Positions 1 to 13,796 of a DNA stretch of 64,000 bases are shown in pieces (within the stretch, counting starts at the first letter, position 1; each line of letters begins with the position of its first letter). Made by a program: the position numbers and the translations under genes. Source of the DNA: Spirodela intermedia (taxonomy: Eukaryota; Streptophyta; Magnoliopsida; Alismatales; Araceae); NCBI GenBank assembly GCA_902729315.2, contig LR746269.1, positions 5,735,501 through 5,799,500 of the forward strand. The letters are read 5' to 3'. The notes beneath the pieces are model-generated. The model saw only the letters and a program-made list of their open reading frames with translations. It was not told the origin of the DNA and did no database searches.

Positions 1-3000
1 GAGATGGTGCGGTCGCTGCTGAACTTGCCGCACCCGGCGGTGCTCAAGATGGACATCTTCAGCCACCTCGTTCGATCCCTGTTCAAGCAGAGAAGAGAAG
101 AGGAGGATGGGAGGAGGAGCGGTGAGACCATTAGAGAGCAAACGCGGAGGAGGCACAGAGAGAAAGAGCAGATGGAGGAGCACCTGTATGCCTCGTCCAC
201 CGCGGCTTGAGCGGCGATGTAGCCGGGGAAGTCGTGGCCGACGAGGAAATAGTCGCCCCGCCCGTACCCAGAGTCGCCTTCCAAGGAATCCAGCAGTGGG
301 CTGTAGTCGTAGCTGCCAAAGGCACCGTCTCTGATGAGTTTCTTCGCGTCCTCGAAGCGGGGGTCTGGCTTGAACTGCGAAGACGGCGGCACGGCGCAGA
401 AAAGAGGTCATGACGGCGATCGAAGAACAACAATAATCATGGCGGAGGGCTGTAGCAAGGGAAGGCTGAGGGATGGTCACCAGTCCGTCTTCTCTCTGCT
501 TGCGGAGCACAGGGACCTGCTCGGCCCTGGCGCCAAAGAGGAAGAAGTTCTCCTCCCCAATCTCTTCTCTGATCTCAACATTTGCGCCGTCAAGGGTTCC
601 GATTATCATGCAGCCATTCAGGGCGAATTTCATGTTGCTGGTCCCGCTCGCCTCCATCCCAGCCGTGCTGATGTGCTGGGACAGCTCGCTCCCGGGGATG
701 AGCATCTCCGCGACGGAGACGCTGTAGTTTGGAATGAAGATGACCTGCTCCCCTCCCGGGGTTGATTAGCAGGTGACTACTACCGATCAAATATATACAG
801 AAAAGGAAAAATGGAAGCTAGGGAAAGACGAATTTTTTAATGGCAACATTGATAGATAATCATCGACACCAAGGGACTCTTCCTCGCCTAACCGTCCACG
901 AGGACAACACCTCTAGGTGCTCTCAGTCAGAGAAGATGCCTATAAGCAAGCACGGAGGCAGAGAAAATCTTCCGAGGCCTAGACCTCGACCTAGTGTCAT
1001 ACCAAGTGAAACAGTAATATTTTGTGATTTTACAGAGGAAGATAACCACGTCCCGGTTTGGTGAACAGTCATTTCACTCCTGGTCGAGTCAAAGGAAAAG
1101 TCTCTGGCCGTAATCGCACATACTGAAGCCTATTTTGGGTGAATAGAGTCAAATATGCCGAGATCTAATATAAAATATGGAAACATTTCATGGGGGTCAC
1201 AGGAGAGATTCGTCTTGAAATGATAATGATTTTTAAAGAAACCTGTTCATCTACTTGGTAAAACCTGAAATTTCGATCGAGTGATATGGAGGTGTCAACT
1301 GGCACTGCCACTGCCACAGACTCATAAACTGACACACAGGATAGTATCTAGTAGGCGTAGGAGGAACAACAGGATATCTATTGATATCCAGTTTCAGAAC
1401 GGAATCTGACATAGATAACCCCGGGGAACTCCCATTTATGAAAATACTCAAAATTGGTCGACTACACCAGGCATTCAATGTGGACGACGAGTTCAAGGGT
1501 CGACAGAACCACCACAACTTAGTTCAGATACTGTAATGCTTGGCCACCAACTTGAAGTCACTCGTGATCAAGAAGGGTCCGATGGCTACGATGATATCAA
1601 ATCATAGTCGTTTTCTTAGTGTTTTTATACAAAAAATAATTGAAAAATGTCCATGGTAAAACGATATAAGAAAACCAAAATTTTGAATTTTAAATCACCA
1701 AATGCTGAAGTATTTATGCCAGTAATGAAGGAAATAATATACAGATGCCAGATTCTATTTTAGGGCACAGCTTAAGTTTATTTTTGTCAAATAAAAATGG
1801 AGTCTAAGTACAAATTAACTACAGTAAGGGTATTGCGGTGATACAAGGAAGAATCAATACCTTTAAAAGGTCACTTGTTTCAGAGTCATTGTTGACTACA
1901 GTGCCGACATCATTCACCAGCTTGACTATTCTTTTAGCATTCGTATATGTGGCAAATGCCTTTCCCCCAAGCATGATGGTGCGTGGTGTTGTTCCTTTCC
2001 TTTCTTCAGGGGTCATTTCCTTCAAACATTTTTTTTTCAATAATCACAGTTTTAAGCAGAATTGCACAGAGCGCAATAGAACAAAACTTTAGCAGAGAAG
2101 ATTCCTCCCACTTATGAGACAGTCTGGGTAAAACATGTTATAATCTATCCATATATTTATACAACATTGATTTATTTGACATTCCATCATGCCTTCCATG
2201 CCCTATCACACAATATCTGCAAAGTAAAAGTTTGAGTAGGATCCTACCATAGATAAAAGCTCGATGATCAAAACAAAATGGGATCTGTTTATACCTTCAG
2301 TTTCTTGTATCTATGGACCACTCCAAGAATGTTCAGTAGTTGCCTCTTATATTCATGTATACGCTTAACCTGTATGTCGAAAAGGCTATTGGGGTCGATC
2401 CTCACACCAGTCGCTTGGGAGACGTATTTTGCCAGGCGGTGTTTGTTAGCCATTTTTGCTGATGCCCATTCAGCTTGAAGTTCCTCATTGTCAGCAAACT
2501 ATTAAAAAAACACTGAGTATACTGGTGTAACATATGAGCAGATCATTAAATAGAGTACCAAAGATACATCAGCATACTTTACGTAGCCCAGTAAGAAGAT
2601 CAAGGTCAGTGATCCATTCGTCAGTAGTCAGCCACTTGGTGATTACGGCACTCAATTCAGGGTTACAGAAACGAAGCCATCGGCGAGAAGTGATGCCATT
2701 TGTTTTATTCTGAAACTTGCTAGGCCATAAGGAGACATAGTCTGCAAACAACTCAGACTTTAGAATGTTGCTGTGCAGTTCTGCAACACCATTTACCTGA
2801 AAAAATTTCATGAAAAGACATTCAAGGCATTAATACCAGAATCATTAATGTGGGACAGTGAATGACTCGCATAAGTCTTAAATGAAATTGTGAAACACAG
2901 CTACACCGTTGTCCAAGGATTTACATCACATAGTTACATCTAAATGAAATCAAAGTATCTGATTTCTAGCCTATCATAAGCGTAACACTGAGATATTGAA

Positions 3001-6000
3001 TTCGAAGTGAAAACATAAATCAAAGACCATGACAAAATCAATGGATGACTTCCTGGGATTGACTTTTTTCGGTGATTTGCTTCCCTCTTTGATTAGGAGG
3101 ATGAAAATATACCAATAGCCATCAATAATACCTCAAAGAAAGAAAGAAAAAAAGATACTTTCAACTATTTTACAGGAATACTCGATTATCATTGCAAAAG
3201 AAAAACTTTTCAAACGGAAGATCTCTGGATTCTAAAATTTTAATATAAAAATTCTATCATTTTTTTTGCGAAGCACAAATTTCTGCGAATAAATAATTAT
3301 TCAGAATAATTCATGTAAAATCTATTGTCTCAAAGAACAATATTTTAATCCTTGAAAAGCAGCACACGATAGGCCAGTTTTTTTCCCCTTACCGTATGTG
3401 AGGAAACTACACACAGATTGGCCATTCTCACAACAGGCTTCTCTGTATTAGAGTAATCCATGATGCGCATGCTGGAAAGCTTGTTCTCCATATCTTGTTG
3501 TGTAGAACGTACCATAATTATGAACTGTGAAGGATACAAATCACCCTTAATCACTTGGTTTTTAAAAAGGTTGTAAAGTATAACAAAGAGGCAAGGATAA
3601 GATGCTTGCCCGCTTGTCAATTTCATCTATGATTTCCATATGACGTGGGAGAAGCTTTGTTATTAATTCCTGCGACCATTTCTCCAGTGCCTCAGGCAGT
3701 ACAGTGTGATTGGTATATGCAACTGTCCTGGTGCAGGAGAATCAAAATTCATAATGCAAACAATCTTACGGTATATATCAGATATCAATTAAATTTGGCT
3801 TAAAATGGCCCAAAAGTTTGGAAAATGTTGAAACACCGATGTTTGCACAGAAACAAATCGCATCAAAGAACATTAGAAACCTTCTTGTCAAATCCCAAGC
3901 TTCATCCCATCCAAGTCCTTCCTCATCCATCAATAACCGCATCAGCTCCGGAATTGCAAGGGTTGGATGAGTATCATTCAGTTGAACAGCAACCTTAGTA
4001 GGAAATTCAGACCACTGTATCTGGCCTTTTCCACATCTCCTCTCCTTGAATCTACCAATAATATCCTGTGGGAACGACACTTAGAAATCATCATTTACAA
4101 GCAAAAGGTTGCTTCCTGTGCTTAGGCTTATACAACTTGAGAAAAATTCTTCATCGACAGATCTTAAGCATATTATAAATAAAAGAAAATATCATATAAC
4201 AGAGCCAACACGCAATGAAATCTTTTCTTTTTCAAGGAAAAAATAGTATAATCTAAGAAGATATGACTCTGGATCACCAGATTTCAGTGCGTTGTCTTTT
4301 CCCGGAAAGCACCAGGAAACCCGCACTCATTCCTGTACACATACATATCGGCATAGGTAGCTGTGTCACGCTAAGTAAAGCTCCTCTATTAAAGGAGGTC
4401 CCCGCTTTCGACCATGAGCTCCTCAAAACGACAAGATGTTCCTCTGGTTTTTGTTAGCGGAGGAAAACCAGTGATTCACGTATCTGGTAAATCTCAACAG
4501 ATATAGAGAAAGATGCAGGGAAAAACGAAGCCCCAGATATCATGACAAGTAAAAAAAACTAGGACACTGAGCCACACCAAGTAACATCTTTATGGGGGAA
4601 AGCGCACCATAGACCAGGAATTTTTAGGAGAAAAATACAAAAAGACATATAAAAAGAATAAAAAATGGAATAAAAGTGGATATTTCAGGATAACAGAAGG
4701 TAACGGAGTTTGTATGTTCGAAGATTTTGTTTCATGTTTCAGCTCGATAGTCCATACGAAAATTAAGGACTAGACGTATATTTAATGGGATATCCCAAAC
4801 TTTCAATGTATGTGCATATACCACTTTATAGAGATGCAGGCTTCCTATTTTGAAACCATAAAAACTCTAAACTGAAAAAATATCAGCAGTTAAAATTCTA
4901 AGCCCACATGTGAAGCTCAAACTCTCTGCTCTACTCACATTCAATGGCTGCATGTGAAACACGAATGCTACATGGCCCATGTGATCTGATCTGAGAGATG
5001 TGAACAATTTATTAAAGAATTATCATTTAAATTTATCATCGTTTCCCAACGGTCACGCCAAGACATATCCAAACATAGAAGCAAGTGGCTGATCTTTGAG
5101 TTTTCGACAGAGAGTTGGAGGGAATTAGAAGTAATCAAATAAAAAAGGACACAGAAATTTGTAGTCTTTTCATCAGCAACGTTTAGTTCTTTTCAAACCA
5201 GTGTTCTAAATTTCGAAGTTCTCAACCAAGTATTGTATCCAGATTTCATCAGATTTCTTTTGTATCAGATTGATTTTCTTTGTACCATTTAATGGTGTGC
5301 TTCTTCGGCCAATACACGTATGCTAAGTGAAAATAAACTATTGTTTTGAAAATTAGTTGATCTAAAAATGGAAAAAAGAAACTTCCTGTTGTTTTCATGA
5401 TAGCGTGGTGCCAAATGAAATAGTCTGTTTTGACTTTATATTACTGAATCCATCCTCAGATAGAACAATCTCTTAGTTACGTATCCATTTCATGGGTTCA
5501 TTATACCTCACAAAACCAATTAAAACTTGCAAACATAAATAATAAATAAAACTCTTAGGAGAAGGAGGGTGTGCACCTCTAAAAATAGATACATAACTAA
5601 AAGGAAGATGGTAGCGTGACATTAGAGGGGAGACAAACATAGGAATGATTATGTACCTGAATGGAGGCACTACAAAGGAAAAATTGTTGCTTCAGCCGCA
5701 ATATCTTTCCGTTCTCTGTGGCATCACCAGGATACAAAACTGCACAAATCTGCAACACAGGTAGACCGTAATCAGGAGCGTAAGGCGAATACATGTTCAT
5801 AACAATCTGTTGTGGAGCTTGACATAACATAAGCATCTACGAAAATGTGGGCTACTGTAAACCGTAACAACAAGGGTAATAAAATAGATCCCCAAATTAT
5901 TCCCATTTTTTTTCCCTCTCAAAATAGCCGTTTGTGTGTTAACTACTGTTCAAAGACAAATAAGGTTCAGGAAATTAACAGATAGAAAATGAAAAGAGGA

Positions 6001-8514
6001 CATGGCATACAGGTTTTGACAGGGTGAACTTCACAGAGATGCTGGAAGGACGAGTTATTCAATTTTTGTTCAACAAATACAATTGAGAAAAGCAAAGAAA
6101 ATTCTCCTATTGGGAGCATATGTCTGACTTTGACGCTCAAGACAGCTTCTTTATGAATGGAATGTCAGAGGTCAAACCTCTTGAGCTCTATGATGAAGTT
6201 GTGCAGCAGATTCATACTGTCCATCATTAAACTGAAACAGATTAAACTTCTCAGAACCAGCTGTTGCTTCCCAGAGGCGAAGACTAATTGTATTTTTTGT
6301 TTTGTACCCTGGAATGGGGACATCGTAAGCCAATGCTTGGATAACTTCACCACCAACCCACTTCCGGCTGTCCAAAGGAGTAAAGATTAGAAAAAAAAAT
6401 CGCAAACGTTTCTAGCACATCTGTAAAAATAAAAATAAGAAATATTATTCTGAATGTATAACGTAAACAAAGAGCTACTCTATAATTACTTTCACAAAAC
6501 ATAATTCCAAAACAAGACAGATAATGACATGTTCATAGAACGAGCACAAAAAATACTGCCCTTTGACAATCAACTCTCATTATCAGACAGAATTTCTAAC
6601 AGGAATGAAGGTATAATAATGTTCCAATATTTATTCCTCTTGCTTACTTTAATACAAAAATACATAAAAAACGGAAATCTGATAACTCTAGTCCCTTTTC
6701 ATCTGCTTGTACGAGATAATCTGAAAATGGTATTCAAAAGCTAAAATAGATGCCAGGCAGGGGACGAGAAGGATAATGTTTAGCACACATATCTCTATCA
6801 ATTATAAGAAACAATTTAGAATTTTTCCAATGTAACAGATAGACAGAGAGACAGATACAAGTTCTGCTGGGAGATACTTACGATCCACTAGGAGAGACCT
6901 CCACATGGCCAAAGAATCTGACTGGAAATGCAACGTCGTGCCTGACAATCTCCCATGGATTGAACCTCTGAAAATGAACCATCAAAACCGAAGATAAATT
7001 CCTTTTCTTGTATCGAATCGAATAAAAAAATATAAATAATAGAATGGAAATTTTAATTGGAATTATCGAAGAAATAAAACTGTTAAATTTAACCTCGAGC
7101 CAGTCTTCGGCAACTTCTTCTTGTCCCTCCCAAGAAATGCGTTGTTTGAATAAGCCATATCTGTACCGCAGACCATAGCCCCAAGCAGGTAGATTTAATG
7201 TTGCCATTGAATCCAGAAAGCATGACGCAAGCCTTCCTAAGCCTCCATTTCCCAGAGCAGCATCTTTCTCCTGCAAAGATTTTTCCCTAGTTCAAGTTCA
7301 ACAACATGATTTACCATTTTTGTAAATAGCAGATCCATGTTTCTATTAGACATTCATACGGGATACCTCAACAAACAGTGAGAAGGTGGGTGGAAATGTT
7401 AATCACGATCTAGCATAACGAATGCCTCATATGAGCATAAATAGTAATAGTACTAATTGAAAATCATAATAATCGAGCGATCAAACCATGACTAAGAGTA
7501 TTTGAGGGACGAAAATTTTCTGATCCGTCAACAAAGACATGCACTGGACGTACATGGGACAAAAGCATCCATCGATCAAGGTGGAACCCAATCAGAACAA
7601 GGAAACAAAATCACAAAAGGGTACTTTTATTTCTGGTCGGCAGTCTGATTCCACCAAAACATTTTTTACACAAAATTCCTATTTGTGAGAATAGGTCAAA
7701 TACCTGCTAATGGTGACAGAGTTCCGACAGATATCAGTTGGCAATGACATTGAGTGACAGAGATGTAAAATAAGAACATCCATGCGTAGGTACCAAGATA
7801 AAATTTTAAAATCAATGTATGAAAAAACTAAAATGAATAAAAAACAAAAAAAACACCGGATGAAGACGGAGCCTAAGCTCTAGAGAAAGAAATAGAATAC
7901 AAGATCAAATCTTCACAAAAAGACTGCGTATGCGTAAAAGAAGAATCACATACTTGCTCAGCTATGTCTTCAAGTTCATAGCCTAGTTTCTTCAGAGCAT
8001 CAGCATACGAATCAAGGAGACGCAGGTTTCCAACTGCATTGGTCAAAGCTCGGCCTTGCAGAAATTCCATTGAAAGGTAGTAAGTCTGCTTTGGATCAAC
8101 TTTATGAAAGTGGAAATACGTGTCGTTCCATCGCTGCAAAAGTGACGAATCCCACATACCATACAGGATTAACCATAAGGAAGTCATTAATTTGTAACAT
8201 GAGAGTAGCATCGCATGTTTCTAGTCGAGGATAAGAGTGGCATCGTAGAATCATTATGGCTCGTCACGATGAACATGGAACAGGCCAGTCGCAACGGAAC
8301 TTACTTGTATCAGAAGGTCACGAACACTATGCGCAGTGGCATAGTAGGCTTGCTCCAGCTCAAACTTGACAGGGGAGAAACAAGGACTATACCGTGCATG
8401 GTAGTTGATGTTGGATGCTATCTCCGAGGGCTCTTGAGCCAAAGGGTGTGCCACTCCTGGAACCGTGTTCGTGACTCGCGCAGACTCCCCACTGTTTCCC
8501 TTGAACGCAGACAT
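1..8514 (-). CDS. PHS2: alpha-glucan phosphorylase, cytosolic H/PHS2 type (3' end cut by window edge)
   Basis: Releases glucose-1-phosphate from alpha-glucans using phosphate and pyridoxal phosphate; the plant cytosolic form acts on heteroglycans made during starch breakdown. Fifteen exons on the minus strand: 8514-8305, 8133-7954, 7270-7094, 6967-6882, 6367-6178, 5749-5657, 4065-3881, 3727-3610, 3524-3393, 2796-2578, 2498-2295, 2019-1861, 744-481, 374-184, 78-<1. Phases close throughout, giving 828 codons before the edge against roughly 840 in the family, so only about a dozen residues are missing. Visible landmarks are [60 protein letters not shown], and the PLP-lysine segment [13 protein letters not shown] in exon 13. 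There is no long acidic insert and no transit peptide, which separates it from the plastidial L form. The start is the first ATG in frame (8514); two upstream codons are TTG and AGG. Intron 8 uses a GC donor at 3609-3608. Confidence 0.95.
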
Positions 8515-10006
8515 CCTCAAATCCTAAATGCCACCGTTCTGGCAACCTCAGAAAAGGCAGAAGAGGGTGAGTCAGCGACGTGAACCAATGAATAAAATCA
8601 GCTCCGAAAATAGGAGAAGACTCTCTTTTTTTCTTCGAACCGGTCCATCAGAGACCGGAAATGCCCCGTCAGATCTATGAATTCTAGTTATTTACGGTCG
8701 TGCGGGAGTGGAACGGACGATCAGATCCCTATGGTAAGCAAACGAGTAAAACAGCACGATAAACGACGACAGCACTGAGCGCGAATTCAAGAGGTTGAGA
8801 AGATCACAAACAGTTCTCTTTTCAACACGCGAAAGAGGATCAAATCGGCGAAGAGAGAGAGGGAAAGTGGCGTGCTCTGGACCAAAGCCAATTCGAGCAA
8901 AGACTACGACGACGAGGAAGAAGGAAAAAGAAAAGGCAAAGGTGCTCGATCGCACCGTGAGCTCTCACGGGATCAGGGAGAGGTGGCCTCACGGGACAGA
9001 ACGCGACGCAGGGGCGAGCGAGTGCAGGGCGAGAATGAGGCGGAGAGAAGCGTCCCAGAAGAGAAGAGTTCAGTAGAGAGAGCATGGATGAATGGATGGA
9101 GGGAGGACTAGACCGTAGGAGAAGGAGAGACCAGCAAGCCGGTAGAGAAGCGCTGGCAGCGAGACATTTGGAGCCTCCACGCCCGTCCCGCTTTTTTGTG
9201 GGACCCGACTTCTCCGCTTCTTCCGCGTTGCATCGACCGGAGAGAGAACGTCACCCCTTCGTCCGCCTTTTGGCGTGGCGACTGTCATTTATTGACACGT
9301 TTTTCCTCTCCGGATTCCGCGATTTCGTCGGATCCGGGTCGAACCGGACGGAGCGGTCTTCAGACGTGGCATGGTATGCCAACGGAGTTCATTTAACTCT
9401 TTCACTGACCCAATAGGAACGGATCGACCCATTGGGCCGACGAGGAGCAGGAGGACGGATGGGCCCACTTTCTCTGGCCCAACACAAACCCGGAGGGAGA
9501 GCTGAGGGACACCGTTCGCTGCTCTGCTCCTCCGACGGAGTCCGCTGAAAGATGAACGACGGCCTCCGGCATGGCAGCGCAGACCCGGAGGAGATGAAGT
9601 ACGCCGTTATCTATCGCCAGTCTCTGCTGCTGCGAGGCTCTCGAAGAGACCCTCCGCAGTCGGCTGAAGAGGAGGGCATCATCGGGTTGGCGGCGAAAGA
9701 GGCGAAGGAGAAGCTACTTATTACCACCACCACGCGATTCGAGAACACAAGGAACGCGCCACTTGGCTCTCTCTTTCTCTCTCTCCTCACTCTCTCTCTG
9801 CACCGTCACGAGCATACGTACACGAGCACAGAGGCAACGCCTCCGCTCCGGCAGGTCGCCCACGCTCTGAAGAGTAGGGAAGGGGAAGGGAGACAAGTCA
9901 GGGAGCCGTCGTCGTGGAAGGGAAGGGAGGAACCCAAAAAACAGAAAAAAAGGAAGGCAATATTTTGTGGTAATAAGGTAGTGGTGGTGGTGTACCTGAG
10001 CTCAAC
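8515..10006. other. intergenic: phosphorylase 5' region and COI1 3' region
   Basis: Between the phosphorylase start and the COI1 stop, both on the minus strand. The part next to 8515 should hold the phosphorylase leader and promoter; it is rich in GA on the plus strand (8800-9150). The part next to 10006 should hold the COI1 3' UTR. I found no convincing TATA box, RNA gene or conserved protein. A 172-codon plus-strand frame from ATG 9552 overlaps the end of COI1 in antisense but has no recognisable content. Confidence 0.5.
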
Positions 10007-10855
10007 TCATGCCGGGAAGATGGGGACAACAGAGGCGGGGCAGTCGGTCCTCTTCCCAGCGAGGGAGTAGTAGGCGAGGATCTGGGCGGGCTGCTCCACC
10101 GTGACGACGCCGTCGGCCTCCTCCAAGTGGAGCTGCTGCGGGGGGATGAACTCGATGTTCCAGAAGCGGCGGGCCATGTTCAGGAGGTCGGTGCCGTCCG
10201 GGGAGGCCTTGTAGCCCTGCACCCAGATGTACCTGAGCGAGGTCAGCTGCAGCACGGCGAGCGCAATGGCCCGCTCGCTGAAGCAGCAGCCCCTCAGCTC
10301 CAGCTTCTGCAGGTCCGGGCAGCCCCTCGCGAAAGCCAGCAGCCCATTGTCGGTCTCCCCCACGTAGCCCAGCAACATATACCGGATGTTCTGGCTCAGA
10401 TCCCCGATATAGCGGAGGCCTGTGTCGGTGAGGCCCCCCTGCCGGAGGTAGAGGGCGAACCTCCGCAGGGATGTGCACCCCCTGAGCAGCGCCCGCACCC
10501 CGCTGTCCAGCGGCAGGTCCGTTATCCTCTCCTCCCTGTCCAGCAACACCAGCCGGAAGTCTCGGAGCTTCTTGCTGAAGGTGCCCAGCGACGCTAGCGC
10601 CGCGTTGGTGATGTCCGACACGTAGACCGCCAGGTACTCCAGCTCCGGGCAACCCTGCGCCACCGCCGACAGGCCCCTCTGCGAGACCTTCCCCTGCTCG
10701 TCCTCGTACTCGTCCTCCCCTCGCTCTATTCTGAGCCTCCTCAGCTTCTTGCATCTCTCTGCCACGATCTCCAGCCCTCGGTCCCCAATGACGTTCCTCA
10801 CCTGCCATGTATGGATGCAGCTCCCCTCTCAAATTACTTCCCATTGTTGGACAGA

Positions 10856-10918
<63 letters not shown>

Positions 10919-13615
10919 AAAGTACCTCGAGGACCTCCAGGATGGGGCATTGCTGAATCAGCTGGCAGTGGTCCTCGGTGCTGAGGAAGGTGAACTGGAG
11001 GTCCAGCTTCTTGAGATTGGCAGCGAAGGGGAAGATGATGGGCATCTCATTCGTGCCCATGAAGCTGAGGCCCAGGCGGCACAGCCGCGGCGGGAACCGG
11101 ATGTTGCGGTACACGCTGTCCTCCCCCCCTCGGTCGTTGAACGAGCCGCCGCCAAACTCCTCCAATGCAGTCGCCGCAGCAAAGAACCGCACCAGGTCCA
11201 GGATGTCGCAGTCGCTGATCTTCAGGGATATCAGAGACATGCAATTCGTCGCCAGCAGCACGAGGTCCTCGCATGAGATCCGCAGCTCCGTCATGTAGAA
11301 GTTCAGGCTCTCCAGGACGCTGTTGTTGACAGCAAGCTCGCGTAGCCACTCGCCGTCGTTCTCCAGGATCGAGCTCTCCTCCAGAAATAAGGTTTTCAAG
11401 CGACTGCACATGAACCATGCTCGCGTCAGTCGGGCATTTCGAGCACTCGAACACGGAGGCCCAACATGATAGATAAGCCAGTTGACCAACATGAACACCG
11501 GTCAACTGAAAGATCTGACCCTGTCAATGTTCTATGCCTCCGACGGCTGTGTAACTAGATTTCAGCCACATCGATTTGACGACAACGGGCAGCCTAGGGG
11601 TCATGAAATATTAGTTTAGGAACACCTGGGAAATTTCTAGGCACATTTGAGTCCCCAGCCGAGGCGGGCACTGCAACGTTTGATGATCTAAGCCTCGGAG
11701 TCATGTGCACGAGGAAAGTTAGAAAATAGGAGGGAGAGAGGGAGGAAGGGAGGGCAACAAAAGTCTCCACAAAGCTGGCAGTAAAATCTTGGGATGCATC
11801 GAACTGCGGCTCTGAGCAAAGATGAGAGGGTAGCCGCTGACGGAAAAGGTAAATCAGAAGAACGGGGCAGGCACTGAAATAAAAGATCAAAGAATATACG
11901 AGGGTATGTAATTCATCTGAAAAGTAAAACCGATATGAAAATACAAGCCTGCGAAAGTAGGAGATGGGCATCAAAGGAGCCAAATCCTTCGAGGGCTCCA
12001 AGTTTTTCAAATATGGATGAATGTTTTCTTCCTCGTCGTGCGGAGTGCCATGCATGCATGGATGAACCCCAGGTGCAGGAACAGGCAGACAAACCCCATG
12101 AATGCTCTCATTCCGAACGCAATCCAGCCATGGACTGGCAGAGTACACACACGGACCAGATCCCCAGGAACCTTCACTGTGATATTAGAGTGTAAACGCA
12201 CGACCAGACAAGACACGCCAATCCTTTCTAGTTTTTTGCAAATAGGCCAGAGATAGATGCAAGTTTTTCACGAGGGAAAGTCGCACTGTAAGTGATAGCC
12301 TTACAGAAACCCTTGGGAACTTTAAAGGCACTAGCCAAGAATCCAACAAACTACTCAAAGCTCTCGTGAGATGCAATTCAAGTCTTGTGGTCTCCTCTTT
12401 CCAGAAAGTCAACATCACGGAAGTCAAGTCAAGTCAAGAGGCACCACCCGTGACTCGGAACCATTTACTTCATCATATAAACGAGCCCACATGAAAGCTT
12501 CGGGGGGTTGAAATTTGGGGACCCCTCCTCTTCAATGCAATGCAGCGATGCTCATTCCGTCACCTGTAATAATGCTACAGCGCCCTTGGATGCCTCGGAT
12601 AAACTTGAAAACTTCAAAAATGAGTGCTCCGTTGGCATCATGTTATGACCAGAAGGGGCATTCGGTTGCCAGTCCAGACTTGCAGAACTGGGAGCACCGA
12701 TTCCCAGTGGATATCCAGGGGAGGGAGAGGGTTGACTTCACAAGACACATCCACCGGGATAAAAGGGGAGAGCGGGGGAGGACGATCCCCTTCATCATCG
12801 TGCATAGAAAGAGACCCAGCAGAGCAAAATGATGGCAATCAGTAAGCGCGCACATTGCGCACCCGCAAAATGGGGAGGGGGCAAAGAAGTTCCAAGGTAG
12901 GTAGGTATGTTGGCCACCAGCTTTCCATTTCGCGAGCAGAGCGACTTCCCAGGCCGAGTTGTTTTGAGCTACCCAGGAAGACCAGCATGAGAAGGACAAA
13001 AGCAAGACAAATGGTATAAAACGGAGAGGAAGAGGAGCAATCAAGAGGGCCGTAATCATATTTTGCGGCAATTCAACCTATCCACGCGAATTATGGAAAG
13101 CATATCTCATGGTCAAGGAGAGCATTGCACCTGCAAGTGCGGCCGACTAGCTTGAGGGAATCCGTGGAGAAGCCAGAGCATTTGTCCAGCTTCAGTGCCT
13201 GGAGCATATGACCCCGGGCCCGGATGAGGACCTCGAGGTCGGCGTCCCTCACGATCATCCGCCGGAAGTGGATGGACTTGAGGCAGGCAAAGGCCTCCGC
13301 GATCACATTGATCCAGGGGCCGACGTAACCTCCCCAGTCCTCTGGTATGAGGTTGAACATGGCCGCCCGGGGCTTCCCCTTGAGCTTCAGTGACTCGAGC
13401 CAGGGGAACCTCATTCGCAGGCGATCTGGGGTGGTGGAGTAGCAGAGGGCGATGGTTATGTGCTTCCGGGTGATGGCGTCGATGTTGTACCACTTCTTGC
13501 ACACCTGGGAGACGGCGTCCCGGTCCCGGGGGTCGTCGAGGTACCCCATGACGAACTCCAGGGCAACGTCGGATATGCCGAAGCTCATCATCCTGCTCAG
13601 GTTGCGGGCCGCCAT
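10007..13615 (-). CDS. COI1: COI1, F-box/LRR jasmonate-isoleucine co-receptor
   Basis: Substrate-recognition subunit of the SCF-COI1 ubiquitin ligase; it binds JA-Ile together with JAZ repressors and sends them for degradation. Three exons: 13615-13131, 11403-10926 and 10801-10007, 1758 nt, 585 aa plus stop, close to Arabidopsis COI1 (592) and with the same two-intron layout. An F-box lies at about residues 5-50 (YLDDPRDRDAVSQVCKKWYN), followed by leucine-rich repeats. Motifs that carry ligand and JAZ contacts in the known structure are intact: KLKGKPRAAMFNLIPEDWGG, FRLVLLD, LLGYVGE, LELRGC, WVQGY. The RGCCFSERA form lacks one residue relative to Arabidopsis, and the tail with LAYYSLAGKRTDC reads like monocot COI1 proteins. 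The start is the first ATG ahead of the conserved F-box. Intron 1 is 1727 nt; intron 2 is only 124 nt and nearly half of it is a CT tract. Confidence 0.95.
10861..10915. repeat. (AG)27 microsatellite in COI1 intron 2
   Basis: An uninterrupted AG dinucleotide run on the plus strand, so CT in the COI1 transcript. It fills about 55 of the 124 nt of intron 2, starting some ten bases after the splice donor. Confidence 0.98.
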
Positions 13616-13787
13616 CGGGTGGAGGTTGCGGGTGGAGACGGAGGCGACCGAGCAGAGATCCGCCCGGCAAGAGCCGGCCCCCAGAAGGAATCCACCCGCC
13701 GAGAAGAAAGAACGTAGCCCTCGACCAAGGAGGCCGGGGGGAAGGGGAAGGGATGGGGGAACCTAAACAGGAAGGAGGGCCTCTGGG

Positions 13788-13796
13788 TTTTATAAG
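13788..13796 (-). promoter_or_regulatory. possible COI1 TATA box
   Basis: On the minus strand the sequence reads CTTATAAAA. It is about 175 nt upstream of the COI1 ATG, which would give a leader of roughly 140 nt. This is a motif match only. Confidence 0.35.

Noticed and set aside
4370-4480. Small inverted repeats (CTGGTTTT/AAAACCAG and CTCCTCTATTAAAGGAG) in a phosphorylase intron, considered as a small RNA hairpin.
   Set aside because: Arms are too short for a miRNA precursor and no extended pairing was seen.
10002-11498. A 498-codon minus-strand frame through COI1 exons 2 and 3.
   Set aside because: It reads straight through intron 2 (CT repeat translated as SLSLSL) and then runs in the wrong frame of exon 3; the spliced COI1 frame explains the region.
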